64,000 nucleotides of DNA, taken from Lingula anatina. Lineage: Eukaryota; Brachiopoda; Lingulata; Lingulida; Lingulidae. The DNA lies in the NCBI RefSeq assembly GCF_001039355.2, contig NW_019775621.1, positions 41,003 through 105,002 on the forward strand, given 5' to 3'. The notes under the pieces are model-generated. The model ran no database searches and was not told the origin of the DNA. It saw only the letters and a program-made list of their open reading frames with translations. Below, one piece after another: positions 1-14,000 of this stretch (position 1 is the first letter of the stretch; each line of letters starts with the position of its first letter). The position numbers and the translations under genes are program-made.

Positions 1-33
<33 letters not shown>
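1..33. repeat. (CT)n microsatellite
   Basis: The window opens inside a pure CT dinucleotide run that ends at about base 32. Its left end lies outside the window. It sits about 115 bp before the DHRS12 start codon, so it may be in the 5' flank or 5' UTR. Confidence 0.95.
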
Positions 34-148
34 GCTGTTGCCGTGTACAACCAGTACTTTGTAAGTTATTATTTCTAACATTAATCATTATTTATTTGCA
101 GAAGCTGATCTGTTGATACACTGTATAATACAGTACCATAGATGAAAA

Positions 149-3100
149 ATGTCACTGTACAGAAAAGTGGTCTGGTATGCCAAGGGATTGAAAGAATTCA
201 CTAAGTAGGTTTTATTTTAGTGCAAAGTATATATACTCTTATATTAGCACTCCTAGGTACCCTTCTTGATATTTGCTAATTGTTTTAACAAATGAAAGAA
301 ATACTCCTGCAACTGTAATTGCATATACTGGCAGCCTGCACACAGACTAACTGGTGCACATGTGTCGAAAGCTGTCAGATCTTTTGCTTACATCTGACCT
401 ATTTCAATACATTCACTGCAGAAAAAAGAAAAAGTTTTGTCATCATGTGGTGTGTAAGGTAAGATTAACCTGTTTGTCTACCAGATATGTCATCTTGAAA
501 CCATATGGTACATACCAGATACCACACACATAGGAGGACTAATGCAGGAAACCTTGTGCTACATGTAGTTTCATTCAGGAAAATATTTTTGTTTTGGTAC
601 ACTGTACAAATGTGCTTGCAGTTACTGGTTGTTTGTGTGAACTTTTCCTTGGTTTCTAAGAACACCATTTGAAATTTAAAGAGAACTGCGGTTTTATTAT
701 TTTATTATAATATTAGTTAGTAAAATTTTTTGGGGGGTTGGTGGCACTGGGGTGGAAGGAAGTGCTGAATTTTTTGAAAGGCCTTAAAAATAAGGATTTT
801 TTTACACTGATAAATGTTATACAATGTACATGTATGTAACATGCCTTACTTCTGAATTTTTTAATCATCAATTGCATTTTTGCCTTTTATTTTAATAAAA
901 AATTAAAATTTTGAAATAGTGAAGGGTTTAATACTTACGAATAGATAAATAGCACAAGGCATGTAAATTGTTTTGAACATGTTATAACGATATCTAATAT
1001 CATTATTATGATATATTAAATTTGAATATCTGGATGTTATCCATATCATTCATAGACAGGGCTATGAGGCAGCAGCGAAGTCCTTCTCTCCATCTGACCT
1101 TGATGTGGATGTCACAGGTCAGAGCTTCATGATCACAGGAGCCAACAGCGGCCTGGGCAAGTGTGCTGCTTTGGACATAGCCAAGAGAGGTAATTATTTC
1201 ATTAACATAGACACAGGGGCCAACAGCGGCCTGGGCAAGTGTGCTGCTCTGGACATAGCCAAGAGAGGTAATTATTTCGCTAACATAGACACAGGGGCCA
1301 ACAGCAGCCTGGGCAAGTGTGCTGCTCTGGACATGGCCAAGAGAGGTAATTATTTCGCTAACATAGACACAGGGGCCAACAGCAGCCTGGGCAAGTGTGC
1401 TGCTCAGATTAGAGAGAGCTCACATAGAGATATCAAAAAGAAATATTATTTTGATTATAAACTTTGATATATAGAAAAGAGGGAATTATAACACAAAATT
1501 ATGCAAAAAGGTTCATGCAGACATGCTGAAACTGTCCGTCCGATAGGTCATGACTGGGAAAATTTGTCTGGACCAGTAAAAAATTGGACTTGGTCGGTCC
1601 AAAGGACCGACAAGAGTTTTAAGAACTACAATTTTGAATTTACAGTCATCATTCAACATACTTCACTAATAAAATTATATAAAACCCAAAGCATTTTTCC
1701 CCTCCATTTCACATTCACAAACAAAGTAAGCTACCTAATCGTACTGGTAGTATCTGTCTCAAACGAATAGTGATTTTCAGTCCGACAAAAATCCATTTGG
1801 TCCGGCAAATTTTTCATTACTGCTGGTCCAAATTTCGGCCATTCTGAAAAGTTTTCAGCATGTCTGTTCAGGTACCATTAGCTAGCTGTCTTAACAACTA
1901 CACCAATTTAATTTGATTGTGAATGATTAATTGAATGTGCACTTAATCCTTATATTAAAATTGATATTGTATTTCATATTTGTGGGCATATTTATGGTAT
2001 CTGCTAAGGGATGTTGCCTTTTAATAATTTATATTTGATATAATCTCATCCTTTAGCTACTCTATTTCATTTAACAAATACACATACCGTGGGGTTTACA
2101 GATTTTACATAATCAGTATGAAATAACTTATAATTATATATGGTGTCAGTCTGTTTAATTACATTTAACTAGTATAATATGTGTAAATGACTATAACTTG
2201 AAGCATATTAACTTTAATGAAATCTTCCTAGGTGGCACAGTGCACATGGTTTGCAGGAATGAGGAGAGAGCAGAACAAGCCAAGCAGGAGATCATAGCAG
2301 CCTCTGGAAACCAGAATGTCCATGTTCACATCTTAGATATGTCACAACCTAGGAAAGTGTTTGCATTTGCCAAGGAATTCCAGGCTTCGGGACAACAGCT
2401 TAATGTTTTAGTATGAAAAAAGTTTTACTTACATTTTACCATTTCATTTTAATGCAAAGGCTTTGTCTTTAAAAGATTCATATATTATTTTAAATACTAT
2501 ATTTACTGAATAAGTAATTTTTAATGAGATGATTATTTGTAACAATTTAAATTGAAGTAGATGTCTTAAAAGTATTGACCATGCCATACACAATTTATTT
2601 CTTTCATGTCATGACCACAACTGAAAACAATTGTTTTCTTTTCCTCCAGCCACAATGTATCAGACACTTACAGGGCTAGAGCCCTGGAATCAATATGATA
2701 TTGCATTTCTTATTTAACTTAATGGTCATATTTATCAATTTTCTTGGGAAACACATATTTTTAAAAACATATTTTAAAGATTTGGCATTTGACAATTAAG
2801 TTCATACATATTGAGCAAAAATATAAACTTGTGTGAATTATTTTTGTGACATGTAATGTGGTGCAGACAGTAATCTGTAGCCAAGGACAGTAGTCTGTAG
2901 CCAAGGACAGTACTAGTAGTCTGTAGCCAGTGTACAACAGAATTCACTTTGAAGTTTGTATATATATATACATATATACTAGTGTATATATAATCCAAAA
3001 TGTTGATAGGAATTTTAAATATTGCATGGGGCCTTATTACTTTTGCTCAGTGTATAAATGAAGTACAAAATTGTGTGTTTGAAGTGATAATTGAATGTTA

Positions 3101-4942
3101 TTGTGGACTCCAGGTGAACAATGCAGGCTGTATGATCCATGAGAGGACATTAGATGCAGATGGTCTGGAGAGTAATTTTGCAACAAACACACTAGGTAAA
3201 TAGTTGACTGGCTAGGGGCAGACTGGGAAAGATCAAAACTTAAAATATTATTGTCTGCCTTTGTGCGAGTGATTTTCATTTTTCTCATTTCACATGTACA
3301 ATTGTCTTACTGCTATCTATTGTCAATATGAAAGCGTCTTTTTATTATTTACAAGTTTTTAAAGTGGAAATTTGGACTCTTAACACACATAGATCCTGGT
3401 GACAGCATATAACACAGATACATGTATATATGGAACGTACTTTTAACTATTACTTTTTTAGGGACACACATTTTAACAGTTGGTCTGATTCCACTCCTCT
3501 CAAGACAGACAGGAGAAAAACCAAGAGTGGTAAGTTTTAAACAACTTTTCATTTACTCCTACATCTTGAAAGCATGAGTACATGTATTATGATACCATGT
3601 TGGGTAAATGAAGGGAAAATGAAGGCTGAATCAAAACCTCTTTTTGAGAAAAAAAAAGCCTGTTTGAAATGGAAACTAAATGAAAAGTACTTGCAAAGTC
3701 CTGCAGGTACAGGTAACTGAATTGAGTCTTTTAATTTACTAATTGTACTCTTTCATATGGCTTCTTTCTACATCTGGCTCATTTTATTCTTCAAGAAAAT
3801 ATCTGTATAATAATAATAATGATTTAATTTTATCTCTTATTTTTATCACAGATAACGGTGTCATCTGGAGGGATGTACGTACAAAAACTTGACCCCAAAG
3901 ATCTCAGCTTTGAGCACATGAGGCCATTTGACGGTACTATGGCCTATGCCCAGAACAAACGACAGCAGGTGATCATGACAGAGGAGTATGCCAAGATATA
4001 TCCCAACATTCAGTTCTCCAGCATGCATCCTGGCTGGGCAGACACTCCAGGTATTAGTGCACATGTGTATGTGTGTGTGCATGTATTTATTTATGTCTGA
4101 TAACATAATATGTGAGAAATGTAAGGCCAGAAATCTCTTTCCCAGACATTGAAGAAGGTGGGATTTAATTGCATTTTGATCACAAAAAAGACTAAATTAG
4201 AACTTGGAGAAAAATTTGGATTGATATGTACATCATATATATCTTTAAGGCGACTTATTTCAGTTGTTAATAACACCTTTTAAAACGTTACACTTTAGTA
4301 TTAAGCAAAATGTCTAGCATATTTAGTAAAATACATATCATTACTATTATTAGTTATTGATGTGAAAAAAATACCTACATTTGTATTGCAACAAAATTTG
4401 ACTGTTGTTTTAACAGTGTGTAAAGGCTAGGGTACTACAGCGTGTATTGTCCGGGTGTGTTTTTATTGACTAAATTCACAAACTTGTACCATTCCAGCGG
4501 TCCAGTCAGCTATGCCAGAGTTCCGCGCCAAGATGGAGGGCAAGCTGCGGACAGTGGAGGAGGGTGCCGACACCATCACATGGCTGGCAATATCCAAAGC
4601 TGCTTTACAGCAAACAAGCGGGGCCTTCTTCCAAGGTAGGTGAAAACAAGTGGGATCTTCCAAGTAATAGATATGGTACCTTTTGAAGAAAATTTGAAAA
4701 AAATATTGAAGGTCGAATAAGTTTCATTAAATTTAATTTCTTTCATACTCTAGAGTTATGGAAGTAGTGTCCTTATTATCAAGACAAGAAGCCAGTAGTA
4801 GTGTGTTTATGTTGTGGTATTTGTTTCAGATCGTAAGGCAGTGAACACCCATCTCCCTCTGGCTTGGAGCAAGTCCTCCAAGGAAGACAGAGCCTTGCTA
4901 ATGAAGACACTAGATGAGTTGACCAAGAAGTTCTCCTCATGA
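149..4942 (+). CDS. DHRS12: DHRS12, short-chain dehydrogenase/reductase (8 exons)
   Basis: Exons: 149-204, 1056-1189, 2232-2410, 3114-3195, 3462-3529, 3852-4050, 4498-4635, 4830-4942. All introns are GT-AG and phases agree, giving 969 nt and 322 residues, close to the size I recall for human DHRS12. The N-terminus MSLYRKVVWYAKGL matches the vertebrate protein. The Rossmann cofactor motif TGANSGLG is at residues 46-53, NNAG at 125-128, the catalytic-region serine in VSSGG at 177-178, and the YxxxK pair in YAQNK at 205-209. The family-typical SSMHPGWADTPG follows near the exon 6 end. The ATG at 142 is rejected because its frame stops within exon 1; 149 starts the conserved frame. The role is a predicted NAD(P)-dependent oxidoreductase; as far as I know the substrate is not established. 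Exon 2 ends in a tandem array described separately. The gene converges on WDFY2. Confidence 0.95.
1135..1408 (+). repeat. 78-bp in-frame tandem array over DHRS12 exon 2 donor
   Basis: The end of exon 2 and the start of intron 2 are repeated with an exact 78-bp period. Equivalent bases fall at 1141, 1219, 1297 and 1375, and the fourth unit is cut off near 1408. Units 1-3 each carry the donor AGAG|GTAATT, at 1190, 1268 and 1346. Because 78 is a multiple of three the frame stays open through all units, up to a stop near 1467. Unit 2 keeps TGANSGLG. Units 3 and 4 read TGANSSLG, losing one glycine of TGxxxGxG. Splicing at the first donor restores the normal DHRS12 protein. Confidence 0.95.
1190..4829 (+). 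other. DHRS12 introns 2-7, short repeats only
   Basis: Apart from the exons listed for DHRS12, these introns hold AT-rich sequence. A 20-bp unit containing CTGTAGCC is repeated three times at about 2868-2929. A small inverted repeat built on GGTCGGTCC/GGACCGAC lies near 1593-1613. I see no other gene here. Confidence 0.6.
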
Positions 4943-7900
4943 TGTATTGAATTGTTTACAAATCAAAGAGGAGAAACGTACGCACAAGAGAGATAGCTTA
5001 AATATTAGATATATACTATAACTGTATACAATATGTCAGCAATCTCTTGTTCTAAACAAGTGGGCCCTTCTTCCAGGGATCCACCTGAAGTAGATTTACA
5101 AAGGATTTACAGAAGTTATATTTATTTTTCAACTGTAACAGTTGTATTAGAAATGCCATATAAGAGAAGAATCCTAGATGTTCATGGTGCTGTATGGCCC
5201 AGATGGCAATTACGTGTTGTTACTTTCCTAAAATAAGATGTGAATCATTTCTATTTTTTCAGATGGTGTCATATTACAGTTAGCAAGTCATTATTATTAT
5301 TATTACTGCTATTATCATTATTATGAATGGCAATTAAGAGTTTTGACTGAGCACAGCCTGTAGTACAACCAGATATTTAAAACCATTATTTTGTTGCACA
5401 CTGTACTCTTCAGTAGTATTGACTGACAGCAATCAGGAGGATGTAGGTTAGCATTATAAGCCCTATTTAATCAGAGTATGAACTTTTACTTCATTATGTC
5501 AGTATAAAGATTTCCATATTGTATAATTGTCTTTTTAGCACTACGGTTGTAAAGCAGACGTCAGAAAGAAAGGATCAGTGACACATTTATTTCTGTAGAT
5601 TTAAAAAACAAATTAACAGAAAAGGTGGGCATTATTAAAATGAAAATTGAAAGGGGTGTATGAAAGGAAGCAATATGTATAAACAACAACACAGTTGTCA
5701 GCAAAAGACAAAGCAGACAACAAAAATGGAGCATATTTTATTTTAATATCCACAATTGCTTGCTGATTAAATTTCCAATATTCTGTAATTTTTATACTTT
5801 TCATCATAAAATAAACAGAGTCTAATGGCTAGCATTAGGTAACCAAAGATTTTTTAATAACCATTTCATGGTTACTATTTACATGATTTCATTTGCCATT
5901 ATAAATACAGTGGGCAATTTGCTAATTTGTAGTACCATCCATGTGGGGAAAGAGTGTTGTATTCTTTTCACGTCCTTAGTGTCTTTATATTAGTTAACTC
6001 AAGATAACAGTAAAGACAACTGGAAACAAAATTTTTCTCAGGGTGTATGTATGCATGTGTTACCATTGTGACAGTAAGAAGGCTATTCCTATGTGAAGTG
6101 GAGTCTAGCTGCTGCATACAATGTAGCATCACTGTACATACAGATCTAGACCACTGCTTGCTTGAAAACGACTTAATCAGTTTGGTGGACTGCACGCTAC
6201 TGTCTTATTCCTAATACAATCTATGCTCATTTTGTGTTGTCAACCTGAAAATGTTGACGTTTGTAATATATTTTCTAAATAAAAAAATATGTAAACTACA
6301 ACAGATGTTCTTACAACACTAAAATTGCTTCCCCCATTTCAATAACCTCACTTCATAATTTTTTAAGAATGATTTTTATCAACTAATTTCTTCCCCAAAA
6401 ATATTTCAACAATTTTTTTAAATAATACACACCACAATGAAAAGTGTATCCTAATACATATGCTAATATAATTCTAAACTTGCATAAATAGCCATTTCTT
6501 GTGAGACTGTCTCAACCAATGTTAGATAGTCGTTAAGGAATTTCTAGATGAGTGAATCACATAGAAATGAGAATGTAGAAGAACCTGTCCAGTAAGCAAA
6601 TGAGTGAACAACACATACTGGTAAAGCAGGCAAGATGGCACAATTTGTATATCTTCAATGATAAAAACAAAGTGTTACATGATGAAAAAAAAATATTACC
6701 TTTACTTTTTTTAGCCAGCAATTTGCTTTTGATAGTTAAACTGATGCAATATTACATATCAGAGAGCCTGTACTTGGGTTGAAATTCTGACCAACACTGG
6801 ATTTTGTAAGCCATCTCTTGACAGGAAATAACACTTACTAATTAAGTTGGTGTTGTTATCTGCTGGAAACTGTTGTCTTGAAATGGTTAATCAATAGTTT
6901 GCAGTTCAATTAAAGCTTTTGAGGATTTGCTACATAAAATGCTGGCTATGGAATGATGAACAGTATACAACTACAGCTGTATGAATTTGAACATATTACA
7001 TTTGCTATAACACTACACACGGGAGAGAGAGAGAGAGAGATTCTCCACTTGTACTCCCTATGAATGTTCCTTTAACTTACAATTTAAGCAAAGTGGAGTG
7101 CAGTGCTTTTCTGATCTAATTAGGGTGCTACGTTGATTAAAGTTCAACCCCTACCAATCACATGGTATCAAATCCATGATCATATCAGAACTCTACATTT
7201 ATGAATACATATGTACACAGATCAATGAAATCAATCACTTGCAATGAACACATACATCCTCTAATTTTTATCAAGTTGCAAGAGATACTATAATTGTACT
7301 CCTAATCCTCCATAGACAGACAAGAATGCTTTACCTGATAACAATATGATCACTCACAGTTCAACACCCTTAGCTTGTCAATGCAATCACCACATGATTA
7401 GGTAGAGCTGCTGTGTGGTTCAACTTTACCTAGAGGCAGCACCATACAATTATATAATATATTTATAATATTATTATTTCTCATCAGATGAAACTACTGC
7501 ATGGCAATGTTAGTTTATTTGCCAAGAAACTCCGACTGTTAGGTACCTTCTTCATGCTTATACAGGTACTGTAAGTCCATTTTCTTATATTTGTTTGGTC
7601 ACCGAGATATAATGCACTTGAGAAACTGAACTCCTTCAGTTCACTGTCATACCTTGCACATATGCTATCTCAAGCACTGACCCTTTTTTTGTTGTTTTAT
7701 CAATTAAAATTGGATCACTTAATGTCTGTTTTTCCTGAAAGCAGTTTACTTCAAAGTACCAATATATAGTTATCATTTTTGATCGTCGTGGCTTTTTATT
7801 CCTGACCTCTTGGCTCTGATCCTGTCGAATTCTTGACAAAGGAATTATTATGAAGAAGAATATGACATATTAAGTTTCTGTACAAATATTTCTTGATTTT

Positions 7901-8012
7901 CCCAGATTTCTGGTTTGTATTCCTTGGAATATTTCTACTTAAAAGTAGAATTTGTCCTTTTGCTTCCTGCTGAACTGGAGTCCAATATCTCTGTGTCCAC
8001 AGATCAGTTTCA
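4943..8012. other. Intergenic region between convergent DHRS12 and WDFY2
   Basis: This holds the 3' UTRs and spacer of two converging genes. A possible + strand polyadenylation signal AATAAA is at 5810-5815, and a possible - strand one (TTTATT on +) at 7795-7800. A stretch at about 5053-5075 resembles the end of DHRS12 exon 7 (about 4613-4636) and may be a small local duplication. No further coding sequence is evident. Confidence 0.6.
7795..7800 (-). terminator. Candidate WDFY2 polyadenylation signal AATAAA
   Basis: The - strand hexamer AATAAA lies about 213 bp past the WDFY2 stop codon. It is the nearest canonical hexamer I noticed downstream of the stop; a transcript end is not shown. Confidence 0.35.
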
Positions 8013-11000
8013 CTAATGCAGCACACTGCTCACATCCCAGAGCTGAAAAGTATACAGCAATAAATTATAGCAGTAAATCAAAACCTGACATTATTTTTAT
8101 TTTTCAAATGCAAGATATCAAATTAATTCACTATACCATACAGGATATATTATTAAAATAATCTGTATTTTAATGATATGTTAAAAACACATTGCGCAAA
8201 CATCTTATATGACAAAAAATTTGAAGTTGCAATATACACTTTAGAGCAAGGTTATTGACCATGCAATCAGAGACCTTAAAATTTTACTAAAAGGTATAAT
8301 AAATACAGCACAGTGTGGGTGATCATGTTAGGTTATCACAGTATAGATAAACAGTACTGTGGTTATTAATCAACTAAAATGTGATGGATATTTTAAAACT
8401 ACCATTTTTGTCCATTTCAAAGCAAACTTCATAGCATTGTTTAATTTTCAATTTGTAAACATCATCATGGATTTAGAATTAGAAATGATGAATAAAATGT
8501 GACTCCAATTTGGTGAAAAAAATCACAGCTCAAGTAGTTCCACTGGAAGAGTTGCTGTTTAATGGTCATGATCACTGTCAGTGCTGTGCCACACTGCTAT
8601 CACCTTTATCAAAACTCATCTAAAGTTACCTTAATTATTCTATCTTTGCCCACTGTGAGCAACCTTTTCTTAGTTTCATCTAAATGCATGAAAACTACAG
8701 CATGTTTCATGTCATGAAATGTGGCCATCGGTGCTCGACTGAAAACATTTTTGGAAGAATAAAAAATAACATCAAATTCATCATCTGTAATTTTTTCATG
8801 AAGTTACATATTATATAATTCAAAAAACATAGGTCAAAGAGATATGTCCATCATGATATCACTAGTAGCATTATCATAATTTTTATTGAAAAGTTGATAA
8901 GCAAAATAAGTAATGTTCACATGTATGATATGAATTTTTGCACAGGGACTGTATGCAAAACATTGTCTCTAAGAAGATCACTGACAATGTTTAAAGTTTA
9001 CATCAATATGTTTTTACAGGAAGCTAGGAAACATACTGATTGCTCATTTATCAAAGAAAAGAAATCATGTTATCACGTGACCACCTACTCTTCATCTGTG
9101 ATTGAATCAAAACAAGCATCGCAGAGTCTCACTGGAAACTCAAAGCCCATCACTGGGAGCGTGGACCGCTTGCTGCTGCAGTTGTTACACACAGCCTTCC
9201 CACATTTTCTGCAGTGGTGCTGGAAATAAGGTACTTAATACATGTATTTGAAAGAAATGTCAGTCTTGAAAAACATACATGTGCAACTGGAAGTATACGG
9301 GTGGCTAGGATGTCTACAGTATATAGAATTCATTCATCCTGCTCTATGAAATGAAGGATAAAATTTGAATATCATACACAATGTACAGGACACCCATACA
9401 TAGATGGTATAGGAGCTCTGACAATCCTGATGAAAACTACTGGATAAAGACAAACCGCAGGAGCTCAAACCAACTGTTTATGAGCATCGGCTATGATACG
9501 TATACTCCATTTTAACACTTAATTACTTAATTTTCACTGGCAGGGTGTAGTAATGTTATCAAACTGTCTAACTATGCATTTATTTCTGTGGTGACTACAA
9601 TATCGCATAATTCTGGCACCAGGCAACTTCTAGTAATTCAGACTGGCATCGCCATCACTGCTGCTGTTACACAGTGCTTCATACTCTGACAGTAAAATAG
9701 TATGATGTTTCTACTCTGCTCTAACTGCACAGGACAAGTACTTTGTTCAATTTATGACATCAATAATTTGCCATTTTATTTTATATCCGCATAGATACAA
9801 ATAAAGTTTATTTGCATGTTACATGCATGTACTAGTACTAACAGTAACTACTATATTTATTTTTCTTTAGGCCACACTTTTTTTAATTTTTATTCAATGA
9901 CATCCTGCGCGTGCACCGATTTTCATCCATTCTCTGAAAAAAAAAACTCACCCCAAACAAAGTCGGTTGTCACAAACATCCTTATTCAATTTTCCCGGAA
10001 ATGAGCTTTCTGCGTAAATGTATTATTGCCATGTGGAAACTGGCGCTTTGCCGTCAAATTCATCTCTAGGATTACTGTCATATTACACAACAAATAAAGT
10101 CATAAAGAGGACGGAGGCCGTCGTTTTGGATTGGTATGCCATTGATATTGGGCATGGAGATATCACCTTTCTATAATTAAACGAAAGGCTGGCGGCGACC
10201 AGCGATTATCGGCCGGAAAATTTCAGTGACATTCCTTCCAAAGCAGCACATACCAGGTTTTTTTATTGGAGCGAAAACAGGGTTGACAAGGGGGTCGACG
10301 TATTTGGTGGGCTGAAGGTCGGACAGACCACCCGACAGTGTGGCTGCTTCGTGCGAGTCAAAGTAGACAAAGCGGCATTGACCGAAATGACCTTTTATAG
10401 ATTTGGTAGTATTAAGCATAACTGATTTTTTTTCAAAATGTATATTAAAATATGATTTTTTAACATTTCTGTGAAGTGTTCTTAATGCTTTAATATTCTG
10501 AGAGCACAAATAAAGACATACTGTTTGTTTAATATTTGTTTTATTGATTGGTATACCAACAAAATGCATCAAATAACTTTAAATAGATTTGGTAATATGC
10601 AGCATATCTATTAATGACTTTTTTTTACCTTTCTACGAAGTATTGACAATGCTTTAATATTTTGAGAGCATGGATAAAGACATATAGTGTTAGTTTGATA
10701 CGTGATTCTGTGGTAAATTTGTGTTTTTAGCTATATACTGACAGCATTCCTTTACTTAAGCAGTATTTTTTTTTTTTGGACTGTTTTTTTTTTTTCGCCC
10801 TCTCGCACCGATTTCAGGGTCCCCACAGGATGTCATCCATAAAAATAAAAAAGTGTGGCCTTATATAGAAAACAGGTATAAATACTGTAACATGTGTCTT
10901 ATCCTATATAACAGTATTTCATTGCATAAAATATCATATGTCAATATCTTAAGATAATAGCAATGACAAGTATAATATTATTTACCTGTCTGTTACCTAT

Positions 11001-14000
11001 TGTTTTTTGTTCCCACATTCTTTTAAAATTCCAGAAAAAAGGACAATCACATTTTTGGCACATATCACTTTCTATCCACTCAGGTGTCTGAAATCAAAAT
11101 CATATAAAAATCAGAAACAGATAAAAATTATTAAAATTAAATCTAAAATGGTTTCCACCTTTTTTATATGTACATACAAGTTATGTGGATAATGCAACTG
11201 CATCCTTTTTGTTGAAAAATACCTCAAGAATCTATGATCTGACCTTGATGAAATATAGAATTTGAGCCTTGCTTTCAGCACTGTATCATTATAATTCCAA
11301 GATGTTTTATTAATAAATCCAATTTTACCACTCATCATGTCAAATTGTATGCACATTTTAAACAAGACCAATTTCCTGTATTTTTCTTTTCTATTATTAT
11401 AAAAGAACTTTTAATTCTACAGATTCTATAATATACTATCTCTTTAATGTTTTTATTTTCAAAAATGTCAATGAATTATTTCAGGAGGCCACTTCTCACC
11501 TCTGTCCTCTGTACATCCATATTCCATATAACTAACATATTGTCATCTCCAGAGGAAAACAACTGTCTAGAGGAGGAACCATATACTAAGCTGACTACTT
11601 TGTCCCTGAATTGACAAACGTTTCTGAATAAAGTGTGTTAAAATAAGAAGTACATCATTGGCAGCTTGTACTGTACTGTGTATGACATTCATTCCACATA
11701 TAGAATTACGTGCAAAAGTTACAATTAGAAATTGAGATAGACAGAGAGAGAAAGAGAGAGAGAGAGACGGAAAAGGAAAGAGCATGCAGAGCCAGTTGCA
11801 ATTAGAAACTAATACAAATAAATGGAAGCAAGAAATAATCACATCTCCCTGGGGCGCATACAGCCCAAACAATGGCATATGTGGCAATAATATGATTATC
11901 ATTCACAATTAAAATAAAGTTCACAGTCTTAAATGCTGCACTCCACAAGCATCTCTGCGCTGTTTACATCATACATTTTTGGCCCTGATGCAGATAGGTG
12001 ATGATGTTCTTGCCTCCCTGGGGAGGATAAAGCATAGCTGTCATATGAGGCACTGAAAGATAGCAATTAAACAATATCTTTCACTGCCTGACTAGGAATT
12101 CAACCCCTGCTTCAACTCAAGCTGCAGAGTGCCAAGAGGGGAAACCAAAAGTAAGCTCATGAAGAACAGGGTAGAACATGGTCCTCCTGCTCCACAATCC
12201 CATTAGGTCAGTGTATCAGCACTACCATATGACCAGGTCTATATTCACTGCCTCATCCTGTACATGGTGAGTGCTTAGCAAGGAAACTTTTTTATAATCA
12301 TCTAAGCTTAGGTATAACCCTACAATGGGAAATAAACAGCCTAGTGCACCAGAGATTAGCACTCTACCAGTAGAGCTCAGTATAAGACAAAATACAGAGT
12401 ATATCCTAAATACATACTGATGTCCTTGTAGTTCTATGGCTGTTCCCTGCTGACCACCAATATCCCACACTATAATAGACTGGTCAAAGCTGCCCGAGAA
12501 CAACAAACTTCTCTCTGCATCCCACGCCAGTGACCGCACACTGCCTGCAATTTATACTAATAGCTCATTATCAGAAGACAGTTTTATCAGCTTCAGGGTA
12601 AATATGTTGTACAAGTCTATGTAATGAACACTGTAGTCAAATAGTTGTTTAGAAAGCTAGATATAAATTGTAAATATAATATTCATTCCATACATAATAA
12701 AGATATAAATAAAATTATAAATACTTTAAAAACATTCTGACACCAGATGTCTCTAGGGTACAAGCTTTCCAGTCCAAAGAATCTCTTGTCTGAACACACC
12801 TGTACTGTTCCACTCACCTTGGTGTCCTTTCAATGTGGTTGACACGTCACAGGAGTTATTTGTCACCTTGATGACCATGATGTGCCCCCCGTAGTCACCT
12901 ACAAATGCCACCTTGGATTGCTCATCAAATCTGAACACTAATTAAGGCAAACTGGTCCTGATGTTATTTGGCCACAATTATAACTAGAATTATTATGTTA
13001 GAATTAAAGAAAACGCAACTACTGTACAGATTAAGCCTTCTACTCAATCAGGGCTATTTGATTTCCTCTGATATCTATTTTATTATTATTATTATTATTA
13101 TAACTTTTTTATTTAGTTTTTCCTATATCAGCCACTATTCCTAAAGTGAAGGACACTTGAGACTGGTGCACCAGGCATTGGCCTGACTTCCTCCCAGTCT
13201 TCTGCCAGTCTCAGAGCAGTGCCAGGTAAAGTACTTGTCTCTGCCAACACTGAGAACCCACTCACAGTTCAGTGTGAAGTACAGACTGGTCACACGGTTC
13301 TGGTGAGCTGAAATATTAACACCACTGATATGATTGTCAAATCATAATGGATACACTGCAAAAAGAAACCTGCATGCACGCACACACACACTGTACATAA
13401 ATAAATGAATAATCATCACATTTATGGTTGTGTCACTGCATTAGACTGTAACTAATTTTATAGCACAAGGTAAAGATTTGAACACTTGTCTATTTAGCCA
13501 AATTCTAAAACTGACTTCAAATGGCTAAACAAAATAGGGCTAATTTGACTTGTTTTAGTCAAATTTAAACCATTTTGCAAAAAAAGTAATGAAATTTGGC
13601 TACGGGAAAAAACTGCTAGCGCTACCCCAGACTGTATACATCAAAGAAAAAGGATAAGCAAAGGGCACAATGCAGTACACTTTTCTATCCATTACAATAA
13701 GGCTAAGTTGCTGGCAGCACACTGCACTTGTATTCATATCTCAATTAAACAAGATACTAATTAAAAATGTAATTTCAGAAGAATCAAAACTTCCTGGTGC
13801 ACTACTTTATACAACTAACCTAAATAATCCCTTGTTTGCGTCATTCTGTTGAAATCATCTGCCAACTGGAATTCCTGGAAATATTGAAATTTGGTTGAAA
13901 TTTCTGGAAAATTAGGTTTAACTTGAAAGGATAGCAATTCTTCATTTTGGTGGGGAAAGTGCCATAAAAAGGATTTTCCTGGGTAAATGAAGATGTTCCC

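Noticed and set aside
61..101. A GTAAGT...TTTGCAG pair upstream of the DHRS12 start that looks like an intron
   Set aside because: At 41 bp it is too short for an ordinary animal intron.
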